DNA of 64,000 nucleotides from Colius striatus (Eukaryota; Chordata; Aves; Coliiformes; Coliidae). The notes under the pieces were generated by a model. That model was not told the origin of the DNA, made no database searches, and saw only the letters and a program-made list of their open reading frames with translations. Below, piece after piece: positions 1 through 12,600 of the stretch. The stretch spans positions 83,024,367 to 83,088,366 of the forward strand of contig NC_084760.1 of NCBI RefSeq assembly GCF_028858725.1. The letters are read 5' to 3'. Both the position numbers and the translations under genes were made by a program. Position 1 is the first letter of the stretch; each line of letters opens with the position of its first letter.

Positions 1-3000
1 TTTTAACTGTTAGAGGAATGTGAAAGGACACACAGAAATCAACTTTACTAGCAATTAAAATTACCAACTGTGAATAATAATCAAGAGGAGATAATAATTT
101 TGCAGATATTCTTACATCACATTAATTTGTATTTTGAGTTACTCAAATATAGTGCAAAGTACATAACTGCCATCAAAGTTACTCAATCTCTGTAACCATT
201 TGTTAGCTTTACAGTTGCAGTTTCATATTAATATTGCTGAATATACTTTTTAAGACTGCCTGCCAAATAGGAAAACAGTCACTTACAAACTCAAGGTTAA
301 AACTTTATCAGCTTTCTGTAACGACTGCTTTGTCCTCACATGGTAGGTGTAACTGCTACAATTTGCATGACTCAAAATGGCATGCAAAATATTCCCATTC
401 TTCAAACCCTGTTCCATCTAGCTTTAAAAAAGGGTTCATTTGGTGATCCCCTACAAACTGTCAGTTTTCCATGCTGTCTTTGGACTTCTGATCTTATTCC
501 ATATCCAGAGACTTACAGCCCTACCTTTCCATGTGGATGGAGGGAAAGTCCTTCTTTAGTCCTCTCTGACCAGATTTCCCATTATTTCCATAATCTCATT
601 TCAAAAATCTTTCTAACCACAACTGTAGATGTCTTTCTCTTACAGTTTGACAAATGGGGTGAGGGAAAGATTAAGATACTACTGGGTAAAGCAGAACTGA
701 AATCAACCAGCCAATTCCAAGAAGAAAAGATCTCACCTCTTTTTCTTTTTTTTTTTAAATACAAATTGCTTTCATAGCCTCCCCTCAAAATTTGAAAACC
801 TCCAAAAAGTTCATTTAAATGTAAGTTTAGTTAGGAATTGGAAACTCACCACACCTAGATGCCAAGTCCTACAATTCCGACAAATCAAATCCTCATTTCA
901 GCAGTATTTAAAGAATTTTGGATGGAGAGGGCAGAGACTTAGTTTTGACGGCTGAGGAAAGTGGTGACCAGGCTTGCATGTTCAAGACTTGCAGAAGAAT
1001 AATAAATCAGTAGAATAAAAGATGTTGTTAAATATTATTTTTCTCTATTTTCCCTTGGAACAAAGGCCCCAGTTGATGAAAGCATTTAAATACATGCCTG
1101 CATGAAATCCAGTAAACCTAGTGAATCCAGCAAACTCAACAAGATTAGCAATTTACTCACAACCATTAAGTCCATAGACAACCATGGTGTCTATGAAACT
1201 GCCTGAACTGGAATAATGATATACACTGTCTAAATACTCGCATAAGAAAGACACACAGAAATCATTTTCACCATACTAGGACATATCTTGAAGTCCAGCT
1301 TTGAATGGATATCTATGAAATGGGCTCTGTTAATAGTTACCTTGGTATAACTCTACAGAGTCCAGTAGAATTACTGTTACTATGTGGAATTTCATAGCAG
1401 TATTGGTTCTGGTATTCATGACAGCAGGATGAAATTCTGATCAGTTATGGGATCAAATTCTGACATACGTGTATGATAACTCAGTGCTAAGTGAAATGTA
1501 TGCTCTACTACACATTTTTCATACCCTGAGCAATATTTTTTCACATCTGAAGTGAGACTTCAAAAGCTAAACACTGAGCAAAGCAAGCAAAAAAAACCCC
1601 TACAAATGAAAAAACAGGTCAGTGAGCAACATACGGCCTTCAACTACTCAGTTTGCCTATGCCAGCTCATCCCTGTCTCCTACATGTGTAGCTTTCTGCT
1701 GTTGCCAAAAGGGCAGCTGGAGTACGTAGGGCAGCAGCAACTATTCATTATCCTCCTCCAGGTTTCTTTCCATGCCTCATCTCTTCCTTTCCCTACTTTG
1801 CCCTTTCTCTCTCCCTGCAGTAGCAACTGCAGAGGCAGCTTTTCCCTCTCTATTTCTCCTCAGCAAGAGCACTCTCAGGTAAGCAGGAGCTGTTAGAAGA
1901 GAACATTTCTAGCAGGGAGTAGGAGTAGATTTATGTAGCTGTACAAAGGGACTGATAGAAGATAGTGGGTGAGCTGCATGGTGACTGTATCACATCCCCA
2001 GCAAAGAGGGAAAAGTGGAGGCACAGAAGAAAGACAGGCTGGGGGAGAAGGCAAGGAAGACCCCCACCTGGTCAAAGTGCTCTCCAAAATCTCTCATCTC
2101 CTCTTTACAACTGCCCATCACCACAATTACACCAAGTCCCTGTGAAATCCTAGTGATGTCCCATAGCTCACTCACCCTCACCCCTCAAACCTGACAGACC
2201 TTGCTCAGTGACAGCCTTGCCAGGCAGAACAGGGCAGCAATTTCCCTTTCATTTCAACAAATACTCTTCTAGTAACAATGCTTTTCAGCAGCCCATGAAC
2301 CACAGTTTAGATGAGATGTGAGGCTTTCACAAGCAAAACCCTAAGTCTTTCAACACTATCAGTACTGATAAGTTCAGGCAGTAGATGAAAATAAAAATTA
2401 AAATACACAAAATCCCATTCTGGTAGTCCAGTGCCAACTTTCAGTAGTGTATAGCACAAGTAGAGGTTAACATGCAGGGAGACCTGCACTAAAATGATGA
2501 TTCCACTGTCTGCCAGCTACAACAGATCATCTGCTGACTGAAAGGAGTTCCAGTTCCAGGAACAGAAATGGCATTTAAAAAAAAAGAAAGAAAGAAAACC
2601 AACCAAACAGAAAAACTCTGATAAGCACCTAAGTAGCCTTTCCAGTTAACTCAGATTAGAGGTGCTGGCAGGAGCCAGTTCTACTCAGATCTATGGACAG
2701 CTCACAGGACCAAAGACTAAGAGGAGTTCTAATCCATCAGCTGCTATTGCTTTTCGGGTGACACTGAAGCTCTGTTAGCCTAAGTATCTAACTGTATGGA
2801 ATGTAACTTAAAGACCTAGTCTTTCCAACAGGAAAAATTCTTCAATGGTACACTTATAAGCATGAAATAAATATACATAACTCAGTGGTTCAACAGGTAT
2901 GCAAGAGTGTATTTCCTCCCTATGTCACTTCCCATAACTCATCATCAATTTCTTATTATTACATTAATTCATAATAAACTTGCTTTATGCAAAAGCAACC

Positions 3001-5985
3001 TAGTTGCATTACTAACTTCACATTGACAAAATAGAAATATTAATGGATGCTTTAGAACAACTATAATGTTTTAAATTTAGATCTTAAGAAGTAGCATTGA
3101 AGACAAAAAAAAAATAGTATGGAAGATATTTAAGACTCGCAAAGAAAAGCTTACCAAAATCTGTGTTTCATTTTTTTTCCTAACAGCATCAGCGATTTTT
3201 ACAATAGCAGAAAATTAAACTTGTTTCATTAACCTAAATACAGCTATAAAATATTTTCAGTGGAAATAAGACACTTTTCTTGCTTAACATTGTAATGTCC
3301 TGACTGATTTAGCTACTCAGCCTGCAAAAGGACTTCTTAGGACTCAATTCGTTTCCTCATATACAGTCAGGCTAATGGCTAGGACCCTTAGATGGAGTCT
3401 TTGGCATCAGTCCAATCACACTGATTTCATCTATCATCAACTCTAGAAAGTGGGCTTGAACTCAAAACTCATGCTACTAATCATCCCAACACATAAACAT
3501 TGGACCTGCTTATTCACATAAGTGTAACCACAAGGCTAAATATCAACAGAATTTTTGTTACTGATTTCAATTCTAGTCATTAAAAGGTAGCTGCCTTAAC
3601 AACTCGAGTGCAACATGTACATATGCCACGTTAAGAAAGCTAGATAAAGATATATTTTCTTATTACTTGAATTACTGAACTCCAAAAAAAAAAAACCAAA
3701 ACAGTCATGGCTTTTATGTCATTAGTTTGTTTTCAGTCAGAACTTGTGGGTTGTTTATGGTTCTGTGTTTCATAATTTTCAAAGTGTAAGTTCACCAGCA
3801 TCCTCTGGAACACACTTTGCCATTCTGTGTAACATTTTATGCACTCACAGAAAAGCCTGTGAATGGCATAAATCCAAAGCTCTCTTTAAAATCGTAGTGT
3901 AGTCATGACTAAAAAAATCTGCAAAACTGACTATGCTATACTGTGCTATGTCTGTATTGATGTATCACTGGAAAAGCAGCCATCTTTTCAATTGTCACTA
4001 TACCCTTTATAGAAACCAAGACAAATATTCTATATTGATTTAAAAAAAAAAAGTATAGATTTGTTTAAAAGCTTCCATCCAGTAAAATCTGAACCACTGT
4101 TAAAGGTCACAACTTTGATTACTTTTTTTAAATATATACATGTATATATTCATGGAGCATACATATGATAAAGCTAAAAATCATATTGGCAATTGTTGAA
4201 TACTCTGTAGATGAAAGGAACCAGTATTTGCATATTTATCTGACTTGTCCTAATACAATAGATGCTATCATGATTTCAGGCTTTCTACTTGTTTATTATC
4301 AGTGTTTCCACTGTAACCATGGCATCAGATATAGCACAGGCTTAGCAGTGAGAAAAATATTCAGAATCTTCCTAAAAAACTCATGTCTTAGAAAAAATAC
4401 AAGGATTTGTAAAACAAATCAAAGTAGGTAAGCTGGATAAAAAAAATAACCAGTTTCCTTTCAGAGGGGAAAAAATCAAAATATTTTTTTTTTGCAAGTC
4501 TTTTTTGCATCTTGGGCTTCTGACAAGAACCTAGAAATATAGGATAAGAAATGTAACCTCAACCCCAGTGCAGATACTATAAAACAATTATTGAAATGTC
4601 CTTATGCAGTATTACATGAGCTCAAAAGCATTAAAGCTATTAATATGTTGACAAGCGCTGTTCTCAGCACATGAGCATTTTCTCAAACCTATTTACATAG
4701 TGACAGTTCAGTCCTGCAAGAACTGTTGCATCATTCTGAAGGCAAAGAAGGGCAGCAGTGCAATTACACTTAACTTATGCAACAAGTATGTGGTACCCAG
4801 TTCAAACTTTCAAGGCTACTTAAAGGGAAACCCTCAGAATGGCATAAGAAGACTTCCGGGTCTCTGAGACTGTTTCTTAGGTTGCATGTATTTGATATTT
4901 CAGGCAGCATGGAGAAAAGGGTGCCTGATTGCTGCTTTTAACTTGTTTGTTATAAAGCTGGGAAAGAGTACTACTAAGATATCTGCCTTAAAAATCAGAA
5001 GTGAATTGAAGGAATTAATCCTCTTACTAAACAGAGGAAACTGACTATATCATACCAACAGATCTTAGTCTTAACGTTGGTGTAGGTGATGCGTGTTTTT
5101 CTTGTACTGTGAAACTCATTCATCTCATAGATTACTTCTCTTTTTCAGATGTTAATATAGACTTCAGACACTGATGAAGACACCAATAAACCTGTTTACT
5201 TCAGCACAGACTCTATAGAAATGTCATGGACACAGGCCTTATTTTAACTCAGTGAAATCAGACAAAAAAGCAGTTTGATTTTTTAAGAGTCAGTTCTCTG
5301 AAGGTCCCTCACTATTAACAATCCAATAAACACACCCAGCATTACCGTTACAGTAACTCATTTTAAAAAATGGCAAGATTTTTGAAAGGCTCAAGCACAA
5401 TCCTCCCCATCAAGTCTGTGATACACAAGCGGTGATGTACATTGCATACTCTATATACTTAACAAACAAAACCCGAACTATGAGGATTTACAGCACAAAA
5501 CGAGGTAAGTGATGGCTCAGAGGCTGCACTATGTTGAGCTGACCAGTTATGATCCACTACCATGTCCTCAATTCTGTCATATCAACAGACAGCAAGCATA
5601 GTCACTCCCTCATCTCCTCCCACCTAGTGAATGCTGGACAGCAATGACTCCTGATGCAATAAAACACAGCATTTATCTGATTAAGCTACGTTATTCCTCC
5701 CAGATCATGTTTACAATGGGCCTCAATCTGTTAAATTCCACTATTTATCTTGGGAACATTTACAGATGTTTGAGTTCACCTTAAAAATCAGAGTCAGGAT
5801 GTAACGCGGCACATTAGCCCCACCAAAATTCAAACTTGGCACCTGCAACCTGCAAGGTCCTTCCAGATTTGGCAAAAAACTCACAACATGCACCAGACAC
5901 AAAAAGAGTAGACAAAATTTTTCCTTTTTCACTACAAATCTGCAATGACGTCCTCATCACATTGGTCTCAAAGATGAAACTCCCT

Positions 5986-6037
5986 CTTGATTTCAAGAGA
6001 GTCACAACTTGATTTCAAGAGAGCCACAACTTGATTA
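5986..6037. repeat. 22-bp tandem repeat, about 2.3 copies
   Basis: Two adjacent 22-bp units (5986-6007 and 6008-6029) differ at one base (GTCACAA versus GCCACAA), followed by a partial third copy beginning CTTGATTA. Each unit contains the small inverted repeat CTTGATTTCAAG. It lies in PRKCE intron 1. Confidence 0.85.
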
Positions 6038-6595
6038 TCATTCAGTTCAGGTAAAAGACATCCGCAATACTGCTGCATTCGTCTTTTCCTGATCTGGCTA
6101 TTTTTCCTCTGCCTACCATCCAGTTTTACCAGCCCAGCTTACTAACGTGTAGCTTTTACAGAGCAACAGAATAATCACAATTATCACAATGTAACCTACA
6201 TAGCAGAAGTGAAAAATATTTTGAAGTTGTAAACATAAAAGTTTTAACAGTTAAGTTATTCAGTTTCTAATCGACATAAATGGAGCCTAATTCTTCCACA
6301 CTTTTCCATCATTCTGACATCTCTTTATACCACTGCATCGAGTAAAGAAGCTCCAAAGAATACATGAAACTTGCAGCTATTAACTCTCAGTATTTTTACT
6401 TTGGTTCTGTGTTCTTTGTGAGTTTGCCAAATAATTATTGCCCTGACTAGTATCCTTGACCATAACAAATAAACATACAAAAAGATGAGCATGTAGATTT
6501 CAGATGTCTGGTCAAGCAGGACACATTTAAAATGAGGAGACAGCTATTATTGTTTTATTATACATCTTATTTAAAGGATATGCTGTTTAACTGCA

Positions 6596-6624
6596 GAAAC
6601 GTGAAACGTGCATATTCACGTTTC
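6596..6624. repeat. Hairpin-capable inverted repeat with repeated ACGTG cores
   Basis: GAAACGTG at 6603-6610 and CACGTTTC at 6617-6624 form perfect 8-bp arms around a 6-base loop. An overlapping extra GAAACGTG starts at 6596, so three ACGTG cores (two forward, one reverse) lie within 29 bp. ACGTG is the core of hypoxia response elements and of several bHLH E-box variants. Whether anything binds here is unknown. Confidence 0.6.
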
Positions 6625-7342
6625 CTGTGTTTCTTCTGTTGTTTGTTTATTTTTCTGTGTTAAATCACAGTACCTGCAGATGTCAGACCAAGGATTTTCC
6701 AGTTTTTTTGTACTCCCACTGAGGCATGTTAGCCTCTGAGTCTTTAGGATGCTGTAGAAGCTGTTAGACACGTTGTGCATACAGGCAACAGAAATTGTCT
6801 GTCTGGGGCCAAAATCCACTGGGACGCTTTTATCATTTTCAGGCATTTGAAGCAGCATTGCATTAGCTCTATGCCTAAAGGTGTAGATCATCTGGGTGAA
6901 GGAAGGAGGAGCACCGGTGGTGATGCAGTGAGCTCTCAAGTGACACGAAGACCCTGAAGTGTCTCGTATCAGAGGTCAGGTCTGGATTTTTAAGGCTCAT
7001 CATTGCCAGACTGACCAAGACCATTCACACTGAAACAAGGAACTAGGTCTTAAGTGTTGCATCTGTGTTTTGCGGTAATGTTCTGCATGGATGCATTTGG
7101 TTGGGGTTTTTCAAACACAGTAAGATAACCAGACTGGTATTTATGCAACATAATTTCAGAAATTGAAGTGGTAATTACACACCTCTTACTTAATATTCAG
7201 CATATTTTTCTTTCCTCCCTTGCCTGTGGACCACATGCATTAGATACACAGTAACCATGACTATCTAACAAAGCCTGGAAATAATGAAAATCCTTCAGAG
7301 CCATTACATGCCCTTGGCAGTCTAGCTCTGCAAGACATGTTA

Positions 7343-7780
<438 letters not shown>

Positions 7781-8196
7781 TTAAACACTCGCACAACACA
7801 CTCGCACCGAGAGGGAGGGAGGGAGGTGTCGACAATAAATACAAGGGCAGATCTGGGAGCGGGGGAGCAGGATATAGTGCGGGTCTCTTCGCCTTGCTGC
7901 TGCTGTTACCTTTGATTATTTAGCTTTTGCTCTTGCGACACCCAGTGAATACATTTATTTTCTTGCCCGTGTTTCTAACGGAAAACAAGGGAGGGGGGCC
8001 GCCGGGGAGGGAAAGGCGTCCACGGCTGCAGAAACCCCCGAATGCAATCAAAACCCGAGCATAACGGATCCTTGGGGAGAGCAAGAGCCTTCTCCCTTCA
8101 CCTAGACCATAATCCTGGATCAGTCTTTGCTGAGGAGGCAGAGCCGCGATCCCAGACTCCCGCACACGCCAGTCCTTCCCGTGTGCCGCACAACAA

Positions 8197-8226
8197 TACA
8201 CACACACGCATACACACACACACACA
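8197..8226. repeat. CA dinucleotide microsatellite
   Basis: Interrupted CA tract (broken by a GCAT) in the PRKCE CpG island, on the 5' UTR or promoter side. It is likely to vary in length between individuals. Confidence 0.8.
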
Positions 8227-8491
8227 AGAAACACAAATCAGAAACACCGGCCGACCCACCAGCCCTGCCTACTGCACAGCCACCGCTCAGCAAACATCCA
8301 CCCGGAGACCTTCCATCCGCGCCGCCGCCCGCAGCCGCCCGTCCCGCGCCGCCGCCTCCTTCCCCGCCAAGGCCAAGGACCCAGCGGAGCGACGCCCGCG
8401 CATGGGGGGCGCCGGCAGCGGAGCGGGCCGCGCGGGTCTCGGCGGGCTCCGGCTGGGCGGCCGCCGCCCTGGCGATGGGCAGAGCCGCCGC

Positions 8492-8549
8492 CGCCTCCCG
8501 CCTCCCTCCCGCCGGCCGCCCCACGCCCGCCTCCCGCCTCCCTCCCGCC
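8492..8549. repeat. 36-bp-period GC-rich duplication
   Basis: A 22-bp core (CGCCTCCC then GCCTCCCTCCCGCC) at 8492-8513 recurs identically at 8528-8549, giving a local period of 36 bp inside the PRKCE promoter island. The cores match C-rich zinc-finger (SP/KLF-like) sites in type. Confidence 0.8.
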
Positions 8550-8675
8550 CGCCGCCGGCCGCCCCCCTCGCTCGCTCCCTCAGCGCCGTGCCGCGCCGCG
8601 CCGCGCGCAGCCCCAGCCCGCCTGCCGGTGCCGCTCCGCCGCCCGCTCCAGTGCAGGAAATGCGCAAAAGACGTC

Positions 8676-8711
8676 AGTGTGTGTGTGCGTGTGCGTGTGC
8701 GAGCGTGTGTG
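8676..8711. repeat. TG / TGCG alternating purine-pyrimidine tract
   Basis: GTGTGTGTGCGTGTGCGTGTG-type tract directly beside the GACGTCA motif at 8670-8676. Alternating purine-pyrimidine runs of this kind can adopt Z-DNA, which is a family-level expectation and not shown here. Confidence 0.75.
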
Positions 8712-9356
8712 GGGCGAGTGTGCGGAGGCAGCCCCGGCCGGGCGCGCGCGCGGGTGAGGAAAGTTTTGCCTCGCCGGGAGAGCAGCGCGGCGGGCGCCGG
8801 CCGGGAAACCGCCGCTGGGGTCGTGACTCCCGCGGGCCGCGCCTCCACGCACGCCGGGCGGGCTTCCGTGGGGGCTGCTGCAGCCCGCCTCCCCCCGCCT
8901 CCTCCTCCTCCTCCTCGCAGGATAAAGTGTTGAACCGAGCGTGGAAAAAACACTCCCGGTCGCGCCAGTCCCCCCGCTTTTATTAGCGTGCTTGACTACG
9001 GAGGTGCGGTCCCCGGCCGCCGCGCGGCGCTGTCGCCACCGCCACGGCTACTTCCACCGCGCGGGGCGCTTCTGGCGCCGTGGGGCCGCCGGACGCCCTC
9101 TCCCGCAGGGCTTTCCGCTCCTCACTCTCCCCCCTGCCATGGACGGGCACCGACGGCCACTGCTGCCTGACAGCGCCGAGCCCCGGCCCGCGCCGTCAAC
9201 TCCCACCCCTCCGCGGCCCCCGCCCGCCGCGGCGGCAGCGGCAGAGACACCGCTACGTCAGCGGAGGCCGGGCCAGAGGAAGAGTTTCCCCGCCGTGTGC
9301 GAGCGTCGGGAAGTGCCGTCCGCCGCCAGGGGAAGCGGCCTCCCGGGGCCTGCCCC

Positions 9357-9380
9357 GCCCGGCCCGGCCCGGCCCGGCCT
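9357..9380. repeat. GGCCC pentamer run
   Basis: Roughly four tandem GGCCC/CCCGG units in the PRKCE island. This is low-complexity GC sequence that can form secondary structure and is prone to assembly or sequencing drop-out. Confidence 0.75.
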
Positions 9381-9620
9381 CCGGCCGCCCTTACCGCGGC
9401 CGCGGGACACTGCCCGGGGTGGCGGCGTGGCCCGGCGGGGCAGAAAACGGGTCTTGAACGCCCGTCTCCCTGTGGCGCCTGCCCCTTTGTTCGCTGCGGA
9501 TCACCTGGCCCGACGGAGCCGGCCCGTGCCTGCCCCACCCCGGCGCCTCCACGCTGTCCCTGGCTTGGAGCTGGCACTGAGGGGAGGACACCGCGGGCGG
9601 ACACCGAGGGCAGTCAGTTT

Positions 9621-12600
9621 CCAATGCCCTGCAAGAGTACTGAAAAAGAGGGGGAAAAAATCTCCCGAAAGGGTAAAGGGGTGTACTTAACTATGTTATT
9701 GAACGCTATCTACACGTCGCATAAAATTTCAGTCGTTTTCATCACTGTGAAATAACCGGGAAACTATGTGCAGCCTGGCTTTCTCCTCAGAACAAATATT
9801 CTCGGGACCTTTAGGTTTCCTTTGGTGAAAATTATTGCCGCCTTATTTATTTTTAGTTACTGATTTTGCCAGTCTTTTTTGATAAAGTCATTGGAAAAGG
9901 GATGGACTTTGCCCTTCGGTGGGATTTGAATTTGCTTTAATATCACAAGAGAAACTGAGGGCCACTGCTTGCACTTAGGAGGATTGCTGGGGTTCTTCGA
10001 AGATTCAAGAAACTTAGAAAGCAGAAATTCAATTGCCTGGATCCAGTCGAGTAAGGACATAAAAGATGAGCACCTAGTCCTTGATCTGGACATGATATTG
10101 CTGACTGGAGAGCAAAGAACAGATCATTATGGATTTTTACCGGTAGTGGCTCAGGAGGCAGATGTTATATTTGGAGCTGATGAAATAGCTCCAGTATCTG
10201 TGCTTCCAGACTACTCTGATACTTCCAGATAGAAGATACAGTACTAATGAAGCCTATGGGTCATGAGAGCATTCACATTATTAGAAGAAAGACTTTTTGG
10301 TGCCTGTTGCCACTTAATCTACTAGTCAAAATAGAAGTGCAGTAAAATCTCCATGTACATTATCATCTTGACAATCCTCAAGCAGAGTCGTTTGATGCAA
10401 AGCTGCGATATGGAGCCAATTATGCAGGATGTCTTCCTTTGCAATTCAGCCTTTCCTGGGCTCACAGCAGCCATGATACAGCTATCATGTTTTTTTCTGT
10501 AAAGGACTGTATTTTCAGGCTCCTCCCCTGCCCTCAAAATACAAGAATCACCTACTCCTTTCATCCCACCACCTTTCACAACTGAGCACATACAGTACTA
10601 TACATTAAGTCTTACATGTAGTGTCTCAGAAAGAACACTATAATTAAGTCTTTCCTCTGGATGTGTTTGTGTATTTTTTCAATAACGGCAATGTAAACAA
10701 TATGCTCAATTTCCTTAGATATTGGAAAACATAAAAGATGAACTGATACACCCTTTTATTTTTTCTCTATTTATTTTCAAGAGACCTGCAACTACGTGTA
10801 TTCCGAATGCCCAAGGTAAGTTTTAAGTAAACACCGTCTCCATGGTGAGTTTAACGACCTAGCATCTCTGTGAGATCACACATGCATATTACGAAAGTCT
10901 GAATAAATAGAGACAATATTAACACAGCATACAAAATGATATAAATAAACCTTATATTTGGCCAATTACATATATAATCTACCACATACGTAGCTAAGCC
11001 CTCATATCTGCTTTGAGCCATCTGCATTTTTCCATGTGCTGAAGCAAGCTAAGGTTTGATTTCACAAATCATTTTTTCTAAGACAGCCCGCATGAATAAG
11101 GATTTACAAGCTCCTCACTGAAGATCAGACGGCTCCATCGTTACATTGCTTAGGAAAATACACATATCTTGCACTCTTTTATTTTTCATTTTTTAATTAT
11201 GCTTTTGGAAAGCATGTTTATGTCTTTTAACACTTTTAACACAACAGTTATTAACTTACCAAAAGACTCTGGAACAATATTCTTAAAATCCAATAACTTG
11301 GGTACATTGAGCAACATTACAACAACTCGTGCAATGTTCATCCAAAAAAATTGTCTCAATGGTCTAAAAAGCTCTAAGTAACAGACAACAAAGAACATCA
11401 CAACTGTAAGTACCATTTTCCCCTGGAAACATTTTAAAATATTTGTTTGCTTTGGTTGTTTTTTTTTTTTTTTGCTGTATGTTTGCTTCATTTTTTCCTT
11501 GCTGTGCATTTGGAAGGATTTGGTTCTTTAAGAGTAGAAGATCAAATGCTATTCCTTCTATTCCTCAGATGGAGGTCAGGAGAGGAAGATGCAGCATGTG
11601 TAGTATTTCTCCAGAAAGGCAGTAAGAAGCACTTTAGATGCATTTCAGTACTCTGTCACAAACAGAACAGCAAACCACACCCTGTAGTTTAATTAGGTTT
11701 TAGGTATTCTCTGCTAGACTCAGGACTGGTTAAGGAGACCTGTCTACTCCCCAGAAGCAACTTTTGCTCGTAGAAGTCTCCCTCATCAGCACTCTGAGAC
11801 CAAATTGCATGTAGCTTTGTCAGGACTGCTCCTGGCATACGCCGCATGCCTGTGGGAACATCTGCACCTTGGTTTTTGTTAGCGTTGCCTCCAGCTGATG
11901 ACTTGACAGACCACTGCAGAGTTAGGGTGTAAGGAAAATGGTAAGGAAAAGCCTGCTGAGAGACCATAAAAATGCAGCCTATTTGCATGATCTTTTGGCA
12001 TTCATACTTTACAGAAGACAATACATGAAACCGGTATTGGGGAGCAACGATGGCAACACCGGCTTGCAGTTATCTGCAGAAAACAGCCTTGTCAGATACG
12101 GTCTTACGCCCGCAAAACTCTCAGGCAGTGTCTTCCCTGTTTCACGTAGAGTGGCAGTGACAGTGAGGGAGGGACGAGCAAGCTCGTCAGTTTGTAACCT
12201 CCAGTCGGCCCCTGACCTTTCCCTGGCCTGCGATTCCTCAACAGCTCTGTGGAGAAACAGCACTATCTGGTGGAAGGAGTGCGTAAAGTCCTTCCAGGAC
12301 TTGCAACGGGCTCGATACAATTATTGTAGCCACAATTGCAACTGCTTTTGACGTGTGCTTGCCCAAGGCTGATAGTTAAACTGGATTTTCATGAGGATTT
12401 TTTTTCCCCCACAGTCCCAGTGGTAGGGATATATCTGTCTGAGTCTTTAATACTTAATACCAGTTTATTGTGCTTTCCTGAAGAACTGTTTAAACCTTGG
12501 AGAAATCTCAGCAAATTTTCAGGATTTTCCATATACAGCAGTATGAAAGAATGAGAGGAGATTTTGTGTTATTTTTAGAGCCGCATCATTTCTTAAAGTT

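Noticed and set aside
340..777. 145-codon ORF in PRKCE intron 1
   Set aside because: Low-complexity Ser/Phe/Leu composition, ends in a poly-T tract, no homologue recognised.
8042..8986. Long overlapping ORFs on both strands (up to 314 codons) at the PRKCE island
   Set aside because: GC-rich sequence lacks stop codons in several frames at once. The predicted proteins are Arg/Pro/Ala-rich low complexity with no domain, and the same bases are open on both strands.
8941..9755. ORFs of 249, 160, 152 and 125 codons in the CpG island
   Set aside because: Same composition artefact; no splice signals or recognised protein family.
11938..12351. 137-codon ORF as a possible upstream gene
   Set aside because: No recognisable motif, no plausible splice partners and an opposing ORF over the same bases.
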